NCBI GenBank assembly: GCA_030824115.1 | Contig: JAVBYI010000019.1 | Span: 1-64,000 of the forward strand | Direction of reading: 5' to 3' | From: Rhodocyclaceae bacterium | Lineage (GTDB): Bacteria; Pseudomonadota; Gammaproteobacteria; Burkholderiales; Rhodocyclaceae | Length of the DNA: 64,000 nucleotides | Shown: positions 46,549 to 58,679 of the stretch, in pieces | How the letters are laid out: each line of letters starts with the position of its first letter | Position numbering within the stretch: the first letter of the stretch is position 1 | Notes under the pieces: model-generated | What the model was told of the DNA's origin: nothing | The model's database searches: none | Seen by the model: the letters and a program-made list of their open reading frames with translations, nothing else | Made by a program: the position numbers and the translations under genes

Positions 46549-46573
46549 GTGCATGCAATTTGTACGATAGGGC

Positions 46574-47554
46574 TTAGGCCGTATCGCTGTCCGGCGCTCG
46601 GGTAACCAGATCGATCTGCCGTACGATGCCGGCACCGCTTTCCTCGCCGAGCCAGACGCTGCTGCTGCGTACCTGACCGACCACGGCGCCATCCTGCTTG
46701 ATCGTGAACGGCGTCTCGGTATGGCGTGTCGACAACGCGCCGATACCGGCATCGGCGAGGCTGACGTAGGCCTGCGTGCCGTCTGCCTCGGTACGCCACA
46801 GCATCAGGTCGTCGTAGGCGGCATCGCCTTCGTCGATCCACTGGTTGCCATCGCTATCGAGCGCGGCCAGTTCCTCGAAGCCATTGCCCGACTGCGGGCC
46901 AAACAGTTCACGGCCGTCGTCTGCCGTGCCGTTGCCGTTCAGGTCGTGGAACAGGATGGCGGAACCGGCTTCCGGCAGGTGCATCATTTCGTTCTTGCCG
47001 TCGGCATCAAGATCGAAGCTCACTTCCTGCTCACTGAGTCGGCTCGACGGCGCGCCGAAATCGAGCACCAGCGGGTCGACGCCCCCGCCCATCGACAGGC
47101 GGGTGTTTTCCTCGCTGCGTTCCATTTCGTAATCGACATCGAACTCGCGCGTGCTGCCATCGGCCAGACACACCTTGCCGCTGGCCGAGAAACTGCAGCT
47201 TTCCGTCTCGCGCGTGTGGACCAGTTCGAGTTGCGGCAGGGCACGCAGACGTTGCGTTGGGGTCGTCTCGGTGGTGTCTGGCGCGATGGGCTTTTCCGGT
47301 TCCTGCTGCAGGCCGAGCAGCACCCGCAGCAGGTGCGTCAGGGCCTTTTCCTTCGGGTCGGCTTCGGGTTGCTTGGTCTCGGCCACCGTCAGGATGGTGC
47401 TTTTCATCGGCTCTTCCGCACGCAGCCGTTCCAGCATCTGGCGGAACGAAGCCTGGAACTGCTCGCCGTCCGTGTCCTGCAAAATTTGCCGCCTGTCCGT
47501 GCTGTCCAGATGGTGCTGGCTGGCGAGTGCAATGGTTGATTCCTTGATATGCAT
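46574..47554 (-). CDS. EF-hand-like calcium-binding protein
   Basis: A 326-residue protein without a visible signal peptide or membrane segment. The C-terminal half contains Asp-rich loops of the EF-hand/calcium type: DLDADGKNE, DLNGNGTADDGRELFG and LDSDGNQWIDEGD, the last followed by DLMLWRTEADG. This LNGNG-DGREL arrangement is common in large secreted calcium-binding proteins of proteobacteria, but here it stands alone. The N-terminal half (residues 1-110) is charged and probably helical and shows no known domain. GAAGGGG precedes the ATG. It could be exported by a leaderless route; that is inference. Confidence 0.72.
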   Translation of the reverse strand: MHIKESTIALASQHHLDSTDRRQILQDTDGEQFQASFRQMLERLRAEEPMKSTILTVAETKQPEADPKEKALTHLLRVLLGLQQEPEKPIAPDTTETTPTQRLRALPQLELVHTRETESCSFSASGKVCLADGSTREFDVDYEMERSEENTRLSMGGGVDPLVLDFGAPSSRLSEQEVSFDLDADGKNEMMHLPEAGSAILFHDLNGNGTADDGRELFGPQSGNGFEELAALDSDGNQWIDEGDAAYDDLMLWRTEADGTQAYVSLADAGIGALSTRHTETPFTIKQDGAVVGQVRSSSVWLGEESGAGIVRQIDLVTRAPDSDTA

Positions 47555-47624
47555 GACTTTTCCCCTTCTTTTCGGTTAAAGGAGGGTAGCCAGTCGCAAG
47601 GACCGCGCCAGCGGGAGTTTTAGC

Positions 47625-48482
47625 TTATGGCGCGGAAGATTCTGCCGTCCCGCCAGCGCCGACATTTCCCTGGCCGAGTGCGGAAACCAGCCAGGGCAGG
47701 GTGTCACGCATCTCGGCCGCCAGCGTCCACGGCGGGTTGATGATGAACATGCCGCTGCCGTGCATGCCCATGCCGCCCTTGACGGGGGCGCGAACGGTCA
47801 GGGTGACATTCAGCCAGTCCGGCGCAATCTTCTTCAGCTTGGCCGCCAGCGTGATGCTCTCGTTACGTTGCAGCAGCGGATACCAGACCATGAAGGTGCC
47901 GGTGGCGAAGCGCTGCACGCCTTCCTTGAGCGCGGTGACGACCTGCGCGTAGTCGCGCTTGTCCTCGTAGGAGGGATCGATCAGCACCAGCCCGCGCCGT
48001 GGCGGCGGCGGCAGCAGTACTTTCATGCCGGCGAAGCCATCCTCCTGCTTGATCTGAACGCGCTTCTGCGCATCGGGCGCGGCGCCGATCATGGCTTGGC
48101 CGAGCAGCTTGACGTCGGCCGGGTGCAGTTCAAACAGGCGCAGCCGATCCGACGAACGCAGGGCGCGCAGCGTCAGCAGCGGCGAGCCGGGATAGCGGTT
48201 CAGGCGGCCATCGGGGTTGTCGATCCGTACCGCCTCGACATAACGGGCGAGCAGGGGCGGCAGGTCGTTGCGCGACCAGAGGGCGTCGATGCCTTCATCA
48301 TGCTCGGCGTGATCCTTGGCGCGGCCGGCATCGAGCCGGTAGCCGCCGGCGCCGGCATGCGTGTCGATGACCCAGTAGGGTTTGTCCTTCTGGTTGAAAT
48401 AGTCGAGCACGGCAAGCAGCACGGTGTGCTTGAGAACGTCGGCATGGTTGCCGGCGTGGAATACATGGCGATAGCTGAGCAT
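47625..48482 (-). CDS. rlmJ: 23S rRNA (adenine-2030-N6)-methyltransferase
   Basis: A 285-residue SAM-dependent methyltransferase modifying A2030 of 23S rRNA. It begins [25 protein letters not shown], has the SAM loop [10 protein letters not shown], and the catalytic motif DPSYE (DPPY in most N6-adenine enzymes). [18 protein letters not shown] near the end is the second conserved block. The native protein should end near [10 protein letters not shown]. The last ~14 residues ([14 protein letters not shown]) are largely encoded by a dispersed repeat copy, so the repeat has extended or replaced the C-terminus. Confidence 0.94.
   Translation of the reverse strand: MLSYRHVFHAGNHADVLKHTVLLAVLDYFNQKDKPYWVIDTHAGAGGYRLDAGRAKDHAEHDEGIDALWSRNDLPPLLARYVEAVRIDNPDGRLNRYPGSPLLTLRALRSSDRLRLFELHPADVKLLGQAMIGAAPDAQKRVQIKQEDGFAGMKVLLPPPPRRGLVLIDPSYEDKRDYAQVVTALKEGVQRFATGTFMVWYPLLQRNESITLAAKLKKIAPDWLNVTLTVRAPVKGGMGMHGSGMFIINPPWTLAAEMRDTLPWLVSALGQGNVGAGGTAESSAP
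47644..47667 (+). repeat. Dispersed 24-bp repeat, copy 10 (3' end of rlmJ)
   Basis: Perfect match with the ACATTT end, inside the last codons of rlmJ and read as NVGAGGTA on the minus strand. Confidence 0.92.
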
Positions 48483-48496
48483 GGGGCGCGATTAGA

Positions 48497-49246
48497 ATGT
48501 CGAGCATGAATGATACGCAAGCTATGGGCGAACGAATCTCCAAGCTGATGGCGGCGCGCGGTTTGTGCTCGCGCCGCGAGGCCGATGCCTACATCGAGCG
48601 CGGTCTGGTCTATGTGAATGGCGAGAAGGTCACGCAACTGGGCACGCGTTGTGCGCCGGATGCCAAGATCGAACTGGCCGGGCGGGCGCAGAACCAGCAG
48701 GCGCAACTGGCCACCATCCTGATCCACAAGCCGGTCGGCTATGTGTCCGGGCAGGCCGAGGACGGCTATCAGCCGGCCGTAGTGCTCGTGAAACCCGATA
48801 CGCAGATGGCGGGCGATTTTCAGCGCTTTCGGCCACAGCATTTGAAGGGCCTCGCGCCGGCCGGGCGGCTCGACATCGACTCGACCGGCCTGTTGATTCT
48901 GACGCAGGACGGCCGCGTGGCCCGGCAACTGATTGGCGAGAACAGCGAGATCGAGAAGGAATATCTGGTGCGGGTCGAAGGCAGGCTTGATGAAGCCGGC
49001 CTCAAGCGCCTCAACCACGGCCTGTCGCTCGATGGCAAGCCGCTCAAGCGGGCCAGGGTGAGTTGGCAGAACGAGGAGCAATTGCGCTTCATCCTCAAGG
49101 AAGGCAAGAAACGCCAGATTCGCCGCATGTGCGAACTGGTCGGCCTGCGTGTCACCGGGCTGAAGCGTGTGCGTATCGGCAAGGTGATGCTCGGCGATCT
49201 ACCGCTCGGGCAGTGGCGTTTCCTCAAGCCGGAGGAAGGCTTTTAG
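48497..49246 (+). CDS. RluF/RsuA-family rRNA pseudouridine synthase
   Basis: A 249-residue enzyme converting uridine to pseudouridine in rRNA. An N-terminal S4 RNA-binding domain ([31 protein letters not shown]) precedes the catalytic domain with [19 protein letters not shown] (catalytic Asp in RLD) and the C-terminal [18 protein letters not shown]. This combination fits the RluB/RluE/RluF/RsuA group. [13 protein letters not shown] and the extra segment [15 protein letters not shown] resemble RluF-like proteins, so U2604 of 23S rRNA is the likely target. ATG 48506 is an alternative start. It is divergent from rlmJ. Confidence 0.87.
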   Translation: MSSMNDTQAMGERISKLMAARGLCSRREADAYIERGLVYVNGEKVTQLGTRCAPDAKIELAGRAQNQQAQLATILIHKPVGYVSGQAEDGYQPAVVLVKPDTQMAGDFQRFRPQHLKGLAPAGRLDIDSTGLLILTQDGRVARQLIGENSEIEKEYLVRVEGRLDEAGLKRLNHGLSLDGKPLKRARVSWQNEEQLRFILKEGKKRQIRRMCELVGLRVTGLKRVRIGKVMLGDLPLGQWRFLKPEEGF

Positions 49247-50139
49247 AGGTCTTCCTTGCGCAGCAGGAAGATCTTGCCCTCGCCGCTGTCGGTATCGATC
49301 CAGGTGATCGGCAGTTCCGGGAAAGCGGCGTCCACGATGTCTTTGTTGTGGCCGACCTCAATGGCGAGCAGGCCGCCCGTCTTGAGATGTTGCTTGGCAC
49401 CCGCAAGAATGCGTCGCACGATGTCGAGGCCATCGTCGCCGGCCGCCAGTGCACCGGCGGGTTCGTGGCGATATTCCGGCGGCAGGTCGCACATCGCTTG
49501 CGCGGTAACGTAGGGCGGATTGCTGATGATCAGGTCGTACTTGCGTTTGCCGAGGGCACCGAGCAGGTCGCCCTGTAGCAGGCGAACGCGATCCTTGAGG
49601 TCGTAATCGGTGACATTGCGCTTGGCGACATCGAGCGCATCTTTGGAAATGTCGGCGGCATCGATCTTCGCGTTGGGGAAGGCATGCGCCATCAGGATGG
49701 CGAGGCAACCGGAGCCGGTGCACAGATCAAGCGCGCTGTCGATCGCCCACGGGTCATCCACCCAGGGCGTGAAGCCATCGACCAGCAGATCGGCAAAGTA
49801 GGAACGCGGGATCAGCACGCGCTCATCGACATAGAACTTCAAGCCGGCCTGCCAGGCTTCGCGCGTCAGGTAGGCGGCGGGCAGGCGCCTGGCGATGCGC
49901 TGCTGCAGGAGTTCGAGCACGGCGAGGCGCTCGTGGTGCGTCAGGCGCGCATCGAGGTAGGGCTGCATCTGCTCAGGCTGATCGGGTGGCAGGTGCAAGG
50001 CATGCAGGATCAGCCACGCCGCTTCGTCATGGGCATTGTCGCAGCCGTGGCCGAAGAACAGCTTCGCTTCGTTGAAGCGGCTGGTGCCCCAGCGCAGCCA
50101 GTCGCGGATGGTGTGAAGATCATCGAGGATTTCGGACAT
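49243..50139 (-). CDS. prmB: Ribosomal protein L3 N5-glutamine methyltransferase
   Basis: A 298-residue SAM methyltransferase that modifies a glutamine of ribosomal protein L3. The N-terminal helical domain begins [27 protein letters not shown], specific to PrmB. The SAM fold has [11 protein letters not shown], and the catalytic tetrapeptide NPPY is in [25 protein letters not shown] is also typical. It ends 4 bp inside the convergent pseudouridine synthase gene. Confidence 0.94.
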   Translation of the reverse strand: MSEILDDLHTIRDWLRWGTSRFNEAKLFFGHGCDNAHDEAAWLILHALHLPPDQPEQMQPYLDARLTHHERLAVLELLQQRIARRLPAAYLTREAWQAGLKFYVDERVLIPRSYFADLLVDGFTPWVDDPWAIDSALDLCTGSGCLAILMAHAFPNAKIDAADISKDALDVAKRNVTDYDLKDRVRLLQGDLLGALGKRKYDLIISNPPYVTAQAMCDLPPEYRHEPAGALAAGDDGLDIVRRILAGAKQHLKTGGLLAIEVGHNKDIVDAAFPELPITWIDTDSGEGKIFLLRKEDL

Positions 50140-50157
50140 GGCGCCATTCTAAGCCGT

Positions 50158-51501
50158 TCAGGCGAGCGCCTGCTGCAACAGCACCGCCACATGCACCGCA
50201 TGGCGCCCCGTGCCATCGGCGATCTGGTGGCGACAGGAGAACCCGTCGGCCACGATGATGGTTTCGGGCGACTGCTTGCGAATCTCGGGCAGGAGGGATA
50301 GCTCGCCCATTTGCATCGAGGCCGCATGGTGCTCGGCCTCCAGCCCAAAGCTGCCGGACATGCCGCAACAACTGGCATCGACGATGTCGAATTCGAACTC
50401 GGGAATCCAGGCCAGCACCTTGCGGACGGATTTCATGGCGCCAAAGGCTTTCTGGTGGCAATGGCCATGCACCAGCGCCTTGCCGCCGGGCACGGGCTTC
50501 AGCTTCAACTGCATGCCCTTGTTGGCCTCGCGCATCAGAAACTCTTCAAACAAAAAGACCTGCTTGCCCAGTTTGGCCACGTCCGGCCCGAGCGAGAGAC
50601 TGTAAAACTCGTCGCGCAAGGCGAGCAGGCAGGACGGCTCCAGGCCAACGATGGGAATGCCTTCCGCCAGGGCCGGCTGGACGGCCGCCATGACGCGCTG
50701 GCCTTCCCGCTTTGCGGCATCGACCATGCCTTGCGACAGATAGGTGCGTCCGCAACAGAGGGGGCGCCCCGGTTCCGTATCTTCCGCGACCGGCCTGAGC
50801 ACCTCGACCGCGTAACCAGCCGCGTGCAGCACCGCAGTTGCGGCGGCGGCAATCTCCGGTGTGTAGTAGTGGCTGAAGGTATCGACGAACAGCAATACCT
50901 TGCCCCGTTGCCCCTCTTGCGTGAGGGCAGGCGTTTCATGGACGCAGGGCGTAACCGGCACCGGGATCGAGCGCTGTGCCGAAATGCCCAGCCACCCTTC
51001 AGCCATTCTGGCAAGCCAGGGCGATGCATTGCGCCACTGCACCAGCCGCTTCAGGGGCAAGCGCCAGTCATGCAGCCACGCGGGCAGGCCACCGAACAGC
51101 CGTGCGCGCTGCGAGACGCCCAGATGCGCGTTGCGCTGGGCGAGATATTCGGTCTTGATCAGCGTCATGTCGACCGCACTCGGACACTCTTTTTTGCAGC
51201 CCTTGCAGGACACGCACAAGTCCATCGCGGCGGCCAGGGCAGGGTGGGCGAAGGGTGTCTCTCCCAGTTCGCCATTCAGGGCGGCCTTGAAAGCCTTGAC
51301 GCGTGCGCCGGTGGAGTGGGCCGGGTCATGCGTGATCCGAAAGCTCGGGCACATCACCCCCTTGCCATCCCGCTGGCACTGGTGATTGTTCATGCAAACG
51401 GCAACCGCCTTGGCATAGTTGCCGCCGCTCGCCGGAATGCCGGCATAGGCATCGCCCACACCGTAGGTGTCGTAGGCCGACCAGTCGAGAAAAGTTTTCA
51501 T
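50158..51501 (-). CDS. Fe-S oxidoreductase subunit with two CCG domains
   Basis: A 447-residue protein matching the C-terminal iron-sulfur half of large FAD-linked (YdiJ/D-lactate or 2-hydroxyglutarate dehydrogenase-type) oxidases. It starts with the Cys block CMNNHQCQRDGKGVMCPSFRITHD, then the [4Fe-4S] motif CVSCKGCKKECPSAVDM. Two CCG-type cysteine motifs follow: CCGRTYLSQG and HCHQKAFG...CCGMSGSFGLEAEH. The FAD-binding half normally fused in front is absent, so it works with a separate flavoprotein or is a truncated derivative. ATG 51501 (MKTFLDWSAYDTYGVG) is preferred to TTG 51513. The upstream side borders the AT-rich insert. Confidence 0.82.
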   Translation of the reverse strand: MKTFLDWSAYDTYGVGDAYAGIPASGGNYAKAVAVCMNNHQCQRDGKGVMCPSFRITHDPAHSTGARVKAFKAALNGELGETPFAHPALAAAMDLCVSCKGCKKECPSAVDMTLIKTEYLAQRNAHLGVSQRARLFGGLPAWLHDWRLPLKRLVQWRNASPWLARMAEGWLGISAQRSIPVPVTPCVHETPALTQEGQRGKVLLFVDTFSHYYTPEIAAAATAVLHAAGYAVEVLRPVAEDTEPGRPLCCGRTYLSQGMVDAAKREGQRVMAAVQPALAEGIPIVGLEPSCLLALRDEFYSLSLGPDVAKLGKQVFLFEEFLMREANKGMQLKLKPVPGGKALVHGHCHQKAFGAMKSVRKVLAWIPEFEFDIVDASCCGMSGSFGLEAEHHAASMQMGELSLLPEIRKQSPETIIVADGFSCRHQIADGTGRHAVHVAVLLQQALA

Positions 51502-51615
51502 GGCCGAGGACAAGCAAGTCCGGCGCCAGAAAACAAATCCATTAAATCAATGTGATATGAGTTGATTGCCTGTGCGGATTACGCCAATGTCTGCAGGGTT
51601 TTCAATAATGCAGAT

Positions 51616-51639
51616 GCCGTCTTGCGAGCGCCGACATTT
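51616..51639 (+). repeat. Dispersed 24-bp repeat, copy 11 (left of the STAS-GHKL gene)
   Basis: GCCGTCTTGCGAGCG-type left part with three changes and an intact CGCCGACATTT end. It lies in the 287-bp gap between the Fe-S gene and the AT-rich insert gene. Confidence 0.75.
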
Positions 51640-51788
51640 CAAATAGCGGCTACCGGCCATTAGCAGACTGTGGGCAAATCTAACCAAAATCAGCCACTCA
51701 TCGCAGATCAACTGCACCTTCGAATTACATCATCGTCATTTCGCTTGTACTATCATCGGGTACCAATTAAAGGCTAGAGAGGCTCGCA

Positions 51789-53129
51789 ATGAGCGACTGG
51801 AAAAGTGAATTGTCGAACTTGAAGAAGAGCATAAATGGATCAGGCAAAATCAATCTACAGCTTCCTCCATACTTCAATTTCAAAGATCACGATGCCTATG
51901 ATTTTGATAAGGCCTTGCAGTTTTTCCAATGGGATATACACGGCAAGCAGGTTGTAATTGATTTTTCCGCCTGCCAATCAGCTAATTACCAAGCCCTATC
52001 CCTGCTGGTTTTATATTCGTGGCGCCTCAAATCAAATGGGTGTCGCGTAGAGTTCACTGGGATCGAAGAGATTGGGAATGGCGGTGCGTCAGACGTATGG
52101 CGAATGATGGGGTCTCCGGGCCTTTTCAGCGTGTGCTTTAACGAGAACCAGAACTTCAGATCAAATGAACACAAGCCTCTGGTTGCCATAAGAAATCATG
52201 CTGACTTCAAGCTGGCCATGGAGAAAGCCTCTGAGTTCTCCAAGGAGTTCAACGTTGAATACATAAATACTCTTAGGTATGTAATCAGTGAGCTTCTATA
52301 CAACACCTTAGAGCATGGCACTGCATTTTTCGAGGATGGCGAATCATGGAACAAGCGATTGCCATCGCTTATTCAGTTCACGTGGTACATGAAGCGAGAT
52401 GAAATACATTTCATAGTCGGTGACGTCGGCATCGGTATTCGCCGCCACCTATCGCAAGCATATCCAGATCTTGAAGATGATGTTGCGGCGCTCCTGAAAT
52501 CAATTCAGCCACAGGTTTCAGGAACATTTGGCAAGAGTGATCCATATCAGGCAAAAAATAACGCGGGAATGGGGCTGTTCCTTTCCTCTAACATTGTTCG
52601 CCGCCTTCGAGCCGATATGCACATCGTGTCAGGGAATGGGTTGTTGCACATTTCACCATCAGATATAACGACACGCATACTAGCCAACTCCTGGCCTGGC
52701 ACTTTTGCGTTAGTCTCTATTCGCCTCGAGAAGAATGCTGGATTTGACCTTCACTCGTTAATGGCTGAGTTTAGGGACTCTGCTTACAAGGAGCAGGATG
52801 CTAAGGCAAAAGCTGAATCAGAAAATACTTTGTACTTGAGCATCTATAACTACTTTGGCACATATCCAGAGGACAAGTCGGCTGCTATTTCATTTCGAGA
52901 CAAGAGGTTGATCCCAGCCTTAAATCAGGGAAAGAGGGTTCTGCTTGATTTTGCTAATGTTGAATCAAGTCCGCATAGTTTCTTAAGCGCAATGCTGGCC
53001 ACGCCGTTTAAACGACTTGGGATGGCCGCATACAAGCGAATTAAATACCTCAACGCATCCCCTGAAATTAGGGAAACAATCGACTTCATTCTCGATGACA
53101 GTACAAGCGACGGTGAGCTAGGCCTTTAA
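51789..53129 (+). CDS. STAS-like / GHKL ATPase / DUF4325 protein
   Basis: A 446-residue protein in sequence clearly more AT-rich than its neighbours. Residues about 20-110 look like a STAS fold (QVVIDFSACQSANYQALSLLVLYSWRLKSNG). Residues about 150-310 are a GHKL ATPase of the anti-sigma/RsbW type: N-box Asn172 in SELLYNTLEHG, G1 box VGDVGIGI near 214, G2 box NAGMGLFLSSNIV near 259. Residues about 340-430 match DUF4325, a second STAS-like domain (ISFRDKRLIPAL...VLLDFANVESSPHSFLSAML). No phosphoacceptor-His domain is visible. It looks like a whole partner-switch (kinase plus its STAS partners) in one chain. AGAGAGG precedes the ATG. It is a single-gene insert between two repeat copies; function unknown, possibly defence or regulation. 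Confidence 0.78.
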   Translation: MSDWKSELSNLKKSINGSGKINLQLPPYFNFKDHDAYDFDKALQFFQWDIHGKQVVIDFSACQSANYQALSLLVLYSWRLKSNGCRVEFTGIEEIGNGGASDVWRMMGSPGLFSVCFNENQNFRSNEHKPLVAIRNHADFKLAMEKASEFSKEFNVEYINTLRYVISELLYNTLEHGTAFFEDGESWNKRLPSLIQFTWYMKRDEIHFIVGDVGIGIRRHLSQAYPDLEDDVAALLKSIQPQVSGTFGKSDPYQAKNNAGMGLFLSSNIVRRLRADMHIVSGNGLLHISPSDITTRILANSWPGTFALVSIRLEKNAGFDLHSLMAEFRDSAYKEQDAKAKAESENTLYLSIYNYFGTYPEDKSAAISFRDKRLIPALNQGKRVLLDFANVESSPHSFLSAMLATPFKRLGMAAYKRIKYLNASPEIRETIDFILDDSTSDGELGL

Positions 53130-53254
53130 TAGATTGAGTAACCGAAACAAATTGGGAGGCTGTTGTCCGCAAAGGGTCGGTAGTTCGCGTTCAGTTGCGA
53201 CGAGTTGATCTTCCAATCAGGCCGATGACCATCCAGTTGCAAGGGAATGCGATT

Positions 53255-53278
53255 TCGCTTTGCTCAGCGCCGACTTTT
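53255..53278 (+). repeat. Dispersed 24-bp repeat, copy 12 (right of the STAS-GHKL gene, half copy)
   Basis: Only the right half (CAGCGCCGACTTTT) is conserved. It lies between the insert gene and the MCP gene. Confidence 0.6.
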
Positions 53279-53308
53279 CAGGTCGGCGGCTTGCGAAAAC
53301 CTGCTCGC

Positions 53309-55357
53309 TCAGGTGCGGAAGCGCGCAATGCTCTGGCGCAGCCGTTCGGCGAGCAATTCCAGATCGGTGGCGGCTTCCGAGGTTTGCAGGGCCTGCGAGT
53401 GATTGTGCTCGGCCTGCTGGGCGATCTGCTCGACGTTTCGCGCGATGTCCTGGCTGGCGGCGGTTTGTTCGCGCAGGGCGTCCGAGATGCCGACCACGGC
53501 ATCGCCCACCTTGGCGGCGCCGACCTTGATTTCGGCGATGCTGCCGCCGGCCTTGTTGGCCAGTTCGACGCCTTCTTCCACTTGGTGGACGCCGACGTTC
53601 ATGCTCTCCACCGCCGTTTTGGCGCCGTCCTGAATCTGGCCGACCATGGCGGCGATTTCCTGGGTGGACTGCGTGGTGCGTTCGGCCAGTTTGCGCACTT
53701 CGTCCGCCACGACGGCGAAGCCTCGGCCCTGTTCGCCGGCGCGGGCGGCCTCGATGGCCGCATTCAGGGCAAGCAGGTTGGTCTGGTCGGCAATCTCGCG
53801 GATGACGTTCACGATGCTGGCAATCTGCTGCGACTGGTCGCCCAGTTGCGCCACCGCGCCGGAGGATTCACGTACGGTGGCGGCGATGCTGCCCATCTCC
53901 TGAATGGCGGAGCCGATCACGGCGGCGCCGGTATCTGAAATTTCTCCCGAGCTGTGCGCCATCGTGCGCGCTTCCTGCGACAGTTGGGAAACCCGGTCGA
54001 TGCTGACGGTCATTTCCTCGACGGCAGCGGCCATGGCGGTTGCGGCATCGCTTTGCTTGCCGGAGCTGTTGGCTACTTCCTGCGAGGCACCCGCGAGCTT
54101 GCCGACGCCGTTCGCCAGGGTGCCGATACCGGCGTTGACCTCGCCGATCATCGAGCGCAGTTGCACACACATCTGGTCGGTGGCATCCAGCAACTGGCCG
54201 ACTTCGTCGTGGTTCCGGGCCGTCACCGACACCGTCAGGTCGCCCTCGGCAACGCGCCGGGTCACGGCCAGTACTTCGCCCAGAGGCTCGCTGACCCAAC
54301 GCCGGGTGCTGAAGAAAATCATGACCACCAACGCGATGATGATGAGCACGCCGGCAATCGCAAACTGAATCTGCACGCCGCGCACATCGCGGGTGAATTC
54401 CTCAATATAGCTGCCAGTACCGACGACCCAGCCCCACTTGGCGAATTGATCGACGACCGTGACCTTTTCGCGCGGGGACTTATCGCCTTGCTCGGCATTC
54501 ATCCACGGATAGCGGATCACGCCCTGCTTCATGTCGATCATTTCCTTGACGAACAGGCGGCCATTGCTGTCCTTGGCCTCAATCAGGTTTTTGCCTTCGG
54601 CGGAGGGGTGAACGACCACCTTGCCGGGTTCCTTGATGGCATCGAGCACGAAGACATAACCGGTTTCGCCGATTTTCAAAGCGTGGATGCGTTTCTTGAG
54701 CGCGCCCAGACTTTCGGTAAAGTCGATGCCGATGAAGGAGATGCCGATCACTTGGCCGGCTTCGTCCTTGAGCGGGAGGTAGTGCGTCATGTATTCGCGG
54801 CCAAACAGCGTGGCGCGGCCGGTGTAGGGGTTGCCGGCCATCATCAGGGTATAGGCCGGGTGCTTGCTGCCCAGCGGCGTGCCGATGGCGCGGTCGCCGT
54901 TTTCCTTCTTCAGCGAGGTGGCGATGCGAAAGAAGTCATCGCCCTGACGCACGAACACGGTCGCCACGGCGCCGGTCGTCGCGGTGAAGGCATCCATCGG
55001 CGCAAAGTGATTGTTGAGCGTCTGCTCGCCGCCGCGCAGGGCCGGGTAGTTGCCGCTGCCGGTCTGGATCGTGCGGCCTTCGTCGAGCGCGAGGCGCTTG
55101 GGCAGGTTGGCCGTGAACTGTGCGCCGAGCATTTCGGCGGAGCGTTCGAGCACACTGGCGTAGGCCTCGATCATGTCGACAACCTGCTGGTTGGTGCGCT
55201 TCAGGTCGGCCAGACTGCGGTCTTCGATTTTCTGGCCGAGCCACTGACTCAGAAACAGGCCGGCGAGGCTGAGAACAAGGGTAATCGCGGCAATCAGGAC
55301 GAGATTGAGCTTGCCGGCAATGGGGAGATTGCCAAAGCCCGAGGTTTGGGTGCGCAT
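53309..55357 (-). CDS. Methyl-accepting chemotaxis protein with Cache sensor
   Basis: A 682-residue transmembrane chemoreceptor. TM1 ([20 protein letters not shown]) is near residue 17. A large periplasmic Cache-type sensor follows ([18 protein letters not shown] to about 345), including the [21 protein letters not shown] and [14 protein letters not shown] blocks typical of Cache_2/Cache_3 receptors. Then come TM2 ([18 protein letters not shown]), HAMP ([20 protein letters not shown]), and the signalling domain whose hairpin tip is [35 protein letters not shown]. No C-terminal CheR-binding pentapeptide is seen. The ligand is probably a small organic acid, by analogy only. Confidence 0.94.
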   Translation of the reverse strand: MRTQTSGFGNLPIAGKLNLVLIAAITLVLSLAGLFLSQWLGQKIEDRSLADLKRTNQQVVDMIEAYASVLERSAEMLGAQFTANLPKRLALDEGRTIQTGSGNYPALRGGEQTLNNHFAPMDAFTATTGAVATVFVRQGDDFFRIATSLKKENGDRAIGTPLGSKHPAYTLMMAGNPYTGRATLFGREYMTHYLPLKDEAGQVIGISFIGIDFTESLGALKKRIHALKIGETGYVFVLDAIKEPGKVVVHPSAEGKNLIEAKDSNGRLFVKEMIDMKQGVIRYPWMNAEQGDKSPREKVTVVDQFAKWGWVVGTGSYIEEFTRDVRGVQIQFAIAGVLIIIALVVMIFFSTRRWVSEPLGEVLAVTRRVAEGDLTVSVTARNHDEVGQLLDATDQMCVQLRSMIGEVNAGIGTLANGVGKLAGASQEVANSSGKQSDAATAMAAAVEEMTVSIDRVSQLSQEARTMAHSSGEISDTGAAVIGSAIQEMGSIAATVRESSGAVAQLGDQSQQIASIVNVIREIADQTNLLALNAAIEAARAGEQGRGFAVVADEVRKLAERTTQSTQEIAAMVGQIQDGAKTAVESMNVGVHQVEEGVELANKAGGSIAEIKVGAAKVGDAVVGISDALREQTAASQDIARNVEQIAQQAEHNHSQALQTSEAATDLELLAERLRQSIARFRT

Positions 55358-55499
55358 GGTTATGAACCTTAATTATTGTGATTATTGATCGAGACGATTT
55401 GATTGCGGGCGTCGACCGCAGTCTCGATGACTCCCTACTGACGCGGCGATTCTAGCCGAGGCCGTCTTGCCTGCGACCCTTTTATGGGACACCGACTGT

Positions 55500-57811
<2,312 letters not shown>

Positions 57812-57822
57812 TTTGCTTCTCC

Positions 57823-58650
57823 TTAGTCGCGCAGCAGGTCGTTGATGCTGGTCTTGGAGCGGGTTTGGGCATCCACCTGCTTGACGATGACGGCGCAGGC
57901 GAGGCTGTATTTGCCATCGGCGGAGGGGAGATTGCCGGCCACGACGACTGAGCCTTCGGGCACGCGGCCGTAGGTGATTTCGCCGGTGGCGCGGTTGTAG
58001 ATCTTGGTGCTCTGGCTGATGAACACGCCCATCGACAGTACGCAGTTATCTTCGACGATGACGCCTTCAACGACTTCGGAACGCGCGCCGATGAAGCAGT
58101 TGTCGCCGATGATGGTCGGGTTGGCCTGCAGTGGTTCGAGTACGCCGCCGATGCCGACGCCGCCGCTCAGGTGCACGTTCTTGCCGATCTGGGCGCAGGA
58201 GCCGACGGTAGCCCAGGTGTCCACCATCGTGTTCTCACCGACGTAGGCGCCGATGTTCACGAAGCTGGGCATCAGCACGACGTTGTTGCCGATGTAGGAA
58301 CCACGGCGCACGACGGCGCCGGGGACGACGCGGAAGCCGCCCTTCTGGAAGGTATGCGTGTCGTAATGGGCGAACTTGGTGGGCACCTTGTCGAAATAGC
58401 GGATCGGGCCGCCATCCATCAGGCTGTTGTCCTCGATGCGGAAAGAAAGCAGCACGGCTTTCTTGATCCACTGGTTCGTCACCCATTGGCCGTCGATCTT
58501 CTCGGCGACGCGCAATGCACCCTTGTCGAGTTCGTCCAGCACGGTCTGGACTGCTTCGCCGAGGCGGGCGGGAGAAGAGCCGGGCTTCAGGCTGGCACGG
58601 TCTTCCCAGTATTGTTCGATGAGGCTTTGCAGTTCGGCAGTGGCGGACAT
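57823..58650 (-). CDS. dapD: Tetrahydrodipicolinate N-succinyltransferase
   Basis: A 275-residue hexapeptide-repeat acyltransferase using succinyl-CoA in lysine/DAP synthesis. The N-terminal helical domain ([16 protein letters not shown]) is followed by left-handed beta-helix repeats ([53 protein letters not shown]) and ends [17 protein letters not shown]. Length matches E. coli DapD. It lies between dapC and pilU. Confidence 0.97.
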   Translation of the reverse strand: MSATAELQSLIEQYWEDRASLKPGSSPARLGEAVQTVLDELDKGALRVAEKIDGQWVTNQWIKKAVLLSFRIEDNSLMDGGPIRYFDKVPTKFAHYDTHTFQKGGFRVVPGAVVRRGSYIGNNVVLMPSFVNIGAYVGENTMVDTWATVGSCAQIGKNVHLSGGVGIGGVLEPLQANPTIIGDNCFIGARSEVVEGVIVEDNCVLSMGVFISQSTKIYNRATGEITYGRVPEGSVVVAGNLPSADGKYSLACAVIVKQVDAQTRSKTSINDLLRD

Positions 58651-58679
58651 GAGGACGGTTTCCTTGTCAATAAAGTTGG

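Noticed and set aside
46550-46575. Terminator hairpin between aacS and the EF-hand gene
   Set aside because: Only 5 bp of pairing (CGATA/TATCG) could be formed; not enough to call.
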